Origin: Prolixibacteraceae bacterium
GTDB taxonomy: Bacteria; Bacteroidota; Bacteroidia; Bacteroidales; Prolixibacteraceae
Length of the DNA stretch: 11,824 nucleotides
Assembly: GCA_016931875.1 (NCBI GenBank)
Contig: JAFGDX010000362.1
Span: 1-11,824, forward strand
Direction: 5' to 3'
Both the position numbers and the translations under genes were made by a program. Below the pieces are notes generated by a model. It ran no database searches. It was given only the letters and a program-made list of their open reading frames with translations, and was not told the origin of the DNA. Positions 7,486 through 11,824 of this stretch are shown piece after piece. Each line of letters opens with the position of its first letter. The first letter of the stretch is position 1.

Positions 7486-7512
7486 TGAACACTTGACAAA
7501 CTGGATAAAACT

Positions 7513-8646
7513 ATGCTGAAAACTGCCAAAGTAATTCTTGTACTACTTGCACTATCGGTAATAAATTACATGCCGCTTTCTGCGCAACATGCCAACGAAG
7601 GTTCATCTCACGGGGAAGAATCGCACGGCGAGACTTCGCATGGAGACGAGTCATTCAATGCCGGAGAGTTTGTAATTGAACACGTGTCGGATGCGCACGA
7701 CTGGCATATTGCTTCCTTTGGCAACACGCACATAAGCATACCATTGCCGGTAATTGTTTACAGCAAAAAGCCGGAACTGCATGATGGAAAAAGTTTTCAT
7801 GTTTTTATGTCCTCAAAATTTCAACACGGCCACGCTGATTATAAAGGGTTCCGCCTTTCACATTCCGAAGAAAATAAAGGAAAAATAGTTGAAGTTGACA
7901 CGCATGGGAATGAAGTGGCAAAACCTGTCGATATTTCGATTACCAAAACAGTTGCGGGAGTGATTGTTTCGGTAATTATTTTGTTGTGGCTGGTATTTTC
8001 GGTGGCAGGTTCAGCAAAGAAAAACAAGGGCAAAGCGCCCAGCGGGCTGCAAAACCTGGTGGAGCCGGTTATTCTTTTTATTCGCGACGAGGTAGCCAAA
8101 CCCGCCATTGGTGACAAAAAATATGAAAAATTTATGCCCTTTCTGTTAACCTTGTTTTTCTTTATCCTGATCAACAATTTTATGGGACTAATTCCAATCC
8201 CGCCGTTTGGGGCAAATGTTACAGGCAACATTGCCGTAACCATGGTATTGGCACTGTTTACATTTTTTATTACAACCATAAACGGAAATAAACACTACTG
8301 GAAAGAAATTTACAACCCGGATGTACCGATTTGGCTTAAATTTCCGCTCTTCCCGCTGATGCAGGTTGTTGAGTTTTCGGGGATGATTACAAAACCAATC
8401 GTACTGATGGTCCGACTTTTTGCCAACATGCTGGCCGGCCACATGATTGTGACGGTTTTTGTGAGTTTGATTTTTATTTTTGCCAGTTTATTTGGCGCTG
8501 GCGTTGGATTGGCAGCCAGCCCGATTTCAATCGCATTTTCAGTATTTATTTTAATGCTGGATGTGCTGGTTTCGTTTATACAAGCTTATGTTTTTACCCT
8601 GTTGTCGGCACTCTATTTTGGAATGGCCACAGCAGATCATCATTAA
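7513..8646 (+). CDS. atpB: F1Fo ATP synthase subunit a
   Basis: Subunit a forms the two half-channels that carry protons to and from the c-ring. At 377 residues it is about 100 longer than the E. coli protein, because it has a signal peptide (residues 1-24, ending SAQ) and a periplasmic domain of about 120 residues before the first conserved helix (about 145-165). Such N-terminal extensions are known in Bacteroidota. The extension is His-rich (14 His between residues 26 and 131) and includes three tandem five-residue units, SHGEE-SHGET-SHGDE, at 32-46. The conserved core is intact: Arg301 in LMVRLFANMLAGH is the essential channel arginine, and Gln357 in SFIQAYVFTLLSALYFG is the partner residue on the last helix. 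The chain ends with two His. First gene of its transcript, divergent from the sensor kinase; atpE follows after 21 bases. Confidence 0.95.
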   Translation: MLKTAKVILVLLALSVINYMPLSAQHANEGSSHGEESHGETSHGDESFNAGEFVIEHVSDAHDWHIASFGNTHISIPLPVIVYSKKPELHDGKSFHVFMSSKFQHGHADYKGFRLSHSEENKGKIVEVDTHGNEVAKPVDISITKTVAGVIVSVIILLWLVFSVAGSAKKNKGKAPSGLQNLVEPVILFIRDEVAKPAIGDKKYEKFMPFLLTLFFFILINNFMGLIPIPPFGANVTGNIAVTMVLALFTFFITTINGNKHYWKEIYNPDVPIWLKFPLFPLMQVVEFSGMITKPIVLMVRLFANMLAGHMIVTVFVSLIFIFASLFGAGVGLAASPISIAFSVFILMLDVLVSFIQAYVFTLLSALYFGMATADHH

Positions 8647-8649
8647 TAA

Positions 8650-8931
<282 letters not shown>

Positions 8932-8942
8932 CAAAAAAAACA

Positions 8943-8979
8943 GGCAACCATCCCCGGGATTGCCGGGGATGCTGTTGCC
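8943..8979. promoter_or_regulatory. Strong stem-loop between atpE and atpF
   Basis: GGCAAC (8943-8948) pairs with GTTGCC (8974-8979), and ATCCCCGG (8950-8957) with CCGGGGAT (8963-8970). The loop is GATTG, with a small internal loop at 8949 and 8971-8973. On the plus strand no T-run follows, so it is more likely an mRNA-stabilising or processing element for atpE than a full terminator. On the minus strand it is followed by TGTTTTTTTT, which is intrinsic-terminator geometry and could stop antisense transcription. Confidence 0.75.
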
Positions 8980-9002
8980 AAAACTTTTAAAAAATTAAAA
9001 TT

Positions 9003-9497
9003 ATGGGTTTAGTTACACCAAATCCCGGTACCATATTCTGGATGGTCATAATTTTCGGAATTGTACTTTTTATTCTCCGGAAATTCGCCTGGAAACCAAT
9101 TTTAAACGCTTTAAAAGACAGGGAAGAATCGATTGCCAATGCATTAAACTCGGCCGAACTTGCCCGTAAAGAAGTAGAAGGATTAAAAGCCGACAACGAA
9201 AAAATTATTGCTGAAGCCCGCAGGGAAAAAGATGTGATTCTGAAAGAAGCGAAGGAAATCAAGGAAAAAATTATTGCCGAAGCCCGCGATAAAGCCAATT
9301 CTGAAGCACAAAAAAGCATTGAAATGGCACGTCAGCAAATTCAAAGCGAAAAAACAGCTGCCATTAACGAAATTAAAAAACAGGTGGCTGAACTGTCGGT
9401 AATGATTGCCGAAAAAGTGATAAAAAAAGAACTAAGCAATAAAGGCGAACAGGAAAAAATGGTGGAAGGTTTAATCGACGATATCAAGATGAATTAA
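9003..9497 (+). CDS. atpF: F1Fo ATP synthase subunit b
   Basis: The peripheral-stalk subunit that anchors F1 to Fo as a dimer. The 164 residues match the usual length. One membrane helix lies at about 9-27 (GTIFWMVIIFGIVLFILRKF), followed by the conserved KFAWKPILNALKDREESI segment and a long charged helix to about 140, rich in Ala, Lys and Glu, then VAELSVMIAEKVIKKEL, the delta-binding end typical of the family. Within the helix EKIIAEAR occurs twice, at residues 66-73 and 88-95, a 22-residue spacing that equals two 11-residue turns of a right-handed coiled coil. Only one b-type gene is present in this operon stretch, so a homodimer is expected. It is 71 bases behind atpE, with a hairpin in between, and 4 bases ahead of atpH. 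Confidence 0.95.
   Translation: MGLVTPNPGTIFWMVIIFGIVLFILRKFAWKPILNALKDREESIANALNSAELARKEVEGLKADNEKIIAEARREKDVILKEAKEIKEKIIAEARDKANSEAQKSIEMARQQIQSEKTAAINEIKKQVAELSVMIAEKVIKKELSNKGEQEKMVEGLIDDIKMN
9198..9287 (+). repeat. 24-base direct repeat inside atpF
   Basis: The 24-base stretches at 9198-9221 and 9264-9287 are identical except for one silent T/C change, and are offset by 66 bases. Both encode EKIIAEAR. The offset equals 22 residues. The near-identity at DNA level suggests a fairly recent duplication or conversion, not only protein-level constraint. Confidence 0.8.
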
Positions 9498-9501
9498 TTC
9501 T

Positions 9502-10053
9502 ATGGACCAAAGTGCAATTACTGTAAGATACGCAAAAGCAATTTTTGAACTGGCAAAGGAAAAAAACCTGCTTGCCACGTTGAAAGAAGACATAGAAATG
9601 ATTGCTTCCATTTGCAAAGATTCCACAGAATTTATTCTTCTGCTGGAAAGTCCAATCATTAAAACTTCAAAGAAAACAGAATTAATTACTTCCATTTTTA
9701 ATGAGAAAGTACATCCGCTTACGTTGAACTTTCTGAACCTGATAACCCAAAACAAGCGAGAAATACACATCCCGGGAATATGCAGAAATTTTCTGGCATT
9801 CACCCGCAGGGATCAAAATATAAAATCGGCAGTACTTACAACGGCATCAGAAATCGATACCAAAACCATCAAAAAAATTGAACAACTGATGGAAAAGGAA
9901 CTTGGTGCAAAAATTGAACTTTCAACACAAATCAATACAAAAATTATTGGCGGAATAATCTTACGGTTGGAAGATAAACAGTACGATGCCAGCGTTGCTA
10001 CCCAACTCAAAAAAATAAAACAAAATTTACTGGAAACTGAATTAAAAAATTAA
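9502..10053 (+). CDS. atpH: F1Fo ATP synthase subunit delta
   Basis: Delta (OSCP family), 183 residues, joins the top of F1 to the b stalk. The N-terminal helical domain begins with the family motif [13 protein letters not shown] (8-20) and spans to about residue 105, including the [13 protein letters not shown] segment. The C-terminal domain ends in [18 protein letters not shown] (148-165), the conserved OSCP signature, and a final helix ([16 protein letters not shown]). Only 4 bases separate it from atpF and 23 from atpA, so it is co-transcribed. Length and domains are normal. Confidence 0.94.
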   Translation: MDQSAITVRYAKAIFELAKEKNLLATLKEDIEMIASICKDSTEFILLLESPIIKTSKKTELITSIFNEKVHPLTLNFLNLITQNKREIHIPGICRNFLAFTRRDQNIKSAVLTTASEIDTKTIKKIEQLMEKELGAKIELSTQINTKIIGGIILRLEDKQYDASVATQLKKIKQNLLETELKN

Positions 10054-10076
10054 CCGAAAGCGTAAAAAAATATAAA

Positions 10077-11657
10077 ATGGCGAATATTAAACCTGCTGAA
10101 GTATCTGAAATCCTGAAACAACAATTGGAAGGCTTCAAATCGGAAGCGGAACTTGAGGAAGTAGGCACCGTTTTACAAGTTGGAGATGGAATTGCCCGTA
10201 TCTACGGCCTTTCAAACGTGGAAGCAAACGAAATGATTGAATTCGAATGCGGGATGAAAGGGATAGTGCTCAACCTGGAAGAAGACAATGTAGGTGTGGT
10301 TTTGTTGGGTCTTTCCGAAGAAATTAAAGAAGGTGACACTGTAAAACGACTGCAAAGAATTGCCTCAATTATGGTGGGTGAAAACCTCCTGGGGCGTGTT
10401 ATCAACACCATTGGAGACCCCATTGACGGAAAAGGTGCTATACAGGGAGAGTTACTTGAAATGCCACTCGAAAGAAAAGCACCGGGGGTAATATTCCGCC
10501 AGCCGGTAAAACAGCCGCTGCAAACAGGATTAAAAGCCATCGATGCCATGATCCCAATCGGGAAAGGGCAACGTGAGCTGATCATTGGCGACCGTCAGAC
10601 AGGAAAAACAGCGGTTGCCATCGATACCATAATCAATCAGCGCGAAAATTTTGAAAAAGGAAAACCGGTTTACTGTATTTATGTTGCTGTTGGCCAAAAG
10701 GGGTCAACGGTAGCCAACATAGCTGCAACTCTGGAAAAACACGGGGCAATGGATTACACCGTAATTGTTTCGGCAACGGCAGCTGACCCTGCCGCATTGC
10801 AGTTTTATGCTCCGTATGCAGGTGCCGCTATCGGCGAATATTTCCGCGATACCGGCCGCGATGCACTGATTATTTACGACGACCTGTCAAAACAGGCAGT
10901 TTCTTATCGCGAAGTTTCATTGCTTCTCCGTCGTCCTCCGGGCCGCGAAGCCTATCCAGGCGATGTGTTCTACCTGCACTCGCGTTTGCTGGAACGTGCC
11001 GCAAAAATTATTGAAAGCGACGAAATTGCAAAAGATATGAACGACCTTCCGGAATGTTTGAAAGGAAAAGTAAAAGGTGGGGGATCATTAACCGCGCTCC
11101 CGATTATTGAAACACAGGCAGGTGACGTTTCAGCCTATATACCCACCAACGTAATTTCAATTACCGACGGCCAGATTTTCCTTGAATCGAACCTGTTTAA
11201 TTCAGGTATCCGTCCGGCAATTAACGTAGGTATTTCGGTTTCACGTGTGGGTGGAAGTGCACAAATCAGAGCAATGAAAAAAATTGCAGGTACGTTAAAG
11301 CTCGACCAGGCACAGTTCCGCGAACTGGAAGCATTCTCAAAATTTGGGTCCGACCTCGATGCTGCAACCATGCGTGTTCTTGACAAAGGGCGTAAAAACG
11401 TTGAAATTTTGAAGCAGGGACAGTATGCGCCAATGAAAATTGAACAACAAATTGCAATTATTTATTGCGGAACAAAAGAATTGCTTAGAAATGTTCCGGT
11501 TGAAAAAGTAAAAGAATTTGAAGCTGATTTCCTCGAATTAATGGAAATGCAGCACCGTGCTACCTTAGACGAACTGAAAGAAGGAAACCTGACTGCCGAA
11601 GGCGAAGAAACCATAAGAAAAGTAGCCGCCGAGGTAGCAGAGAAATTTAAAAAGTAA
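10077..11657 (+). CDS. atpA: F1 ATP synthase subunit alpha
   Basis: Alpha, 526 residues, forms the alpha3beta3 hexamer and holds the non-catalytic nucleotide sites. The Walker A motif is GDRQTGKT (171-178) and the Walker B strand is [10 protein letters not shown] (263-272). The family signature [14 protein letters not shown] (380-393) includes Arg390, the arginine finger that reaches into the catalytic site of beta. The N-terminal segment [17 protein letters not shown] (29-45) is the crown beta-barrel. The region [21 protein letters not shown] (313-333) is slightly longer than in E. coli, which I recall as normal for Bacteroidota. No motif is missing, so the enzyme should be functional. The beta gene that must partner it is not in the window. 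Confidence 0.98.
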   Translation: MANIKPAEVSEILKQQLEGFKSEAELEEVGTVLQVGDGIARIYGLSNVEANEMIEFECGMKGIVLNLEEDNVGVVLLGLSEEIKEGDTVKRLQRIASIMVGENLLGRVINTIGDPIDGKGAIQGELLEMPLERKAPGVIFRQPVKQPLQTGLKAIDAMIPIGKGQRELIIGDRQTGKTAVAIDTIINQRENFEKGKPVYCIYVAVGQKGSTVANIAATLEKHGAMDYTVIVSATAADPAALQFYAPYAGAAIGEYFRDTGRDALIIYDDLSKQAVSYREVSLLLRRPPGREAYPGDVFYLHSRLLERAAKIIESDEIAKDMNDLPECLKGKVKGGGSLTALPIIETQAGDVSAYIPTNVISITDGQIFLESNLFNSGIRPAINVGISVSRVGGSAQIRAMKKIAGTLKLDQAQFRELEAFSKFGSDLDAATMRVLDKGRKNVEILKQGQYAPMKIEQQIAIIYCGTKELLRNVPVEKVKEFEADFLELMEMQHRATLDELKEGNLTAEGEETIRKVAAEVAEKFKK

Positions 11658-11665
11658 ATGAATAA

Positions 11666-11714
11666 ACGGGTAATTGTGTGAATGAGAATTTTTGTTCATT
11701 TTATAAACACCCGT
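11666..11714 (+). repeat. Interrupted stem-loop 1 in the atpA-atpG gap
   Basis: ACGGGT (11666-11671) pairs with ACCCGT (11709-11714), and inside it AATGA (11681-11685) pairs with TCATT (11696-11700). No T-run follows, so it is not a simple terminator. It begins 9 bases after the atpA stop. Confidence 0.45.
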
Positions 11715-11730
11715 AAAAGAATAATAAGTG

Positions 11731-11772
11731 GAGTAACTAAAATGTTTCGGAACAAAATTTATTCAGTTACTC
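11731..11772 (+). repeat. Stem-loop 2 in the atpA-atpG gap
   Basis: GAGTAACT (11731-11738) and AGTTACTC (11765-11772) are a perfect 8-base inverted repeat. A small inner stem, GTT (11744-11746) with AAC (11751-11753) around TCGG, caps it. The right arm ends 20 bases before the atpG start, near its ribosome entry region. Confidence 0.55.
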
Positions 11773-11792
11773 AATAACACAATTTCAAAAAA

Positions 11793-11824
11793 ATGGCTGG
11801 TTTAAAAGAAATACGAACAAGAAT
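11793..11824 (+). CDS. atpG: F1 ATP synthase subunit gamma, first 10 codons only
   Basis: The ATG at 11793 opens a frame reading MAGLKEIRTR before the window ends. This matches the conserved N-terminus of gamma (the MA-x-LKEIR-x-R start of the central rotor shaft), and the position after atpA fits. It is preceded by an A-rich stretch (TTTCAAAAAA). Nothing more of the protein can be checked here. The 135-base gap to atpA is unusually wide for this operon and holds two stem-loops. Confidence 0.88.
   Translation, partial: MAGLKEIRTR

Noticed and set aside
3795..7512. Mobile element carrying the sensor kinase
   Set aside because: No terminal inverted repeats, target duplication, transposase or integrase remnants, or tRNA site were seen at either boundary, and base composition by eye is like the neighbours.

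Overview
The window looks like the chromosome of a Bacteroidota bacterium, most likely an environmental Bacteroidales/Marinilabiliales-type lineage, although the genus cannot be fixed from sequence alone. The signs are promoters of the Bacteroidota type (-7 box TAnnTTTG), A/T-rich leaders in place of Shine-Dalgarno sites, a long sensor kinase with a two-component-regulator propeller, an ATP synthase subunit a with a signal peptide and a long periplasmic N-terminus, and the gene order DUF177-rpmF-fabH followed by bactofilin-atpZ.

Layout. (1) Positions 1-475, minus strand: 5' part of a secreted or outer-membrane protein that runs off the left edge. (2) 711-2668, plus strand: a DUF177/YceD gene and rpmF (ribosomal protein L32) driven by a recognisable promoter and closed by an intrinsic terminator, then fabH (fatty acid synthesis initiation). 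(3) 2714-3776, plus strand: bactofilin, AtpZ-like and a four-helix AtpI-like membrane protein, with overlapping reading frames. These are the accessory genes that lead into an ATP synthase operon. (4) 3795-7226, minus strand: a ~1140-residue membrane sensor histidine kinase with about 14 propeller blades, convergent with the AtpI-like gene and divergent from atpB. (5) 7227-7512: a divergent control region with one TAnnTTTG box per direction and two inverted repeats between them. (6) 7513-11824, plus strand: atpB-atpE-atpF-atpH-atpA-atpG' (a, c, b, delta, alpha and the first codons of gamma of the F1Fo ATP synthase). atpD and atpC (beta, epsilon) are not in the window.

How it fits together. 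The atp genes encode a proton-type F1Fo ATP synthase: subunit c has a single Glu carboxylate without the Na+ ligand set, and subunit a has the essential Arg. AtpZ and the AtpI-like protein are probable assembly or ion-handling accessories of Fo. The most unusual feature is the large sensor kinase on the opposite strand between the accessory genes and the structural genes. It forces atpB to have its own promoter and puts kinase and ATP synthase expression under one shared intergenic region. RNA hairpins after atpE and between atpA and atpG, and a His-rich repeat in the exported part of AtpB, are further points of interest. The rest is conserved housekeeping sequence. I found no mobile element, CRISPR array, tRNA or rRNA, and no clear new defence or biosynthetic system.
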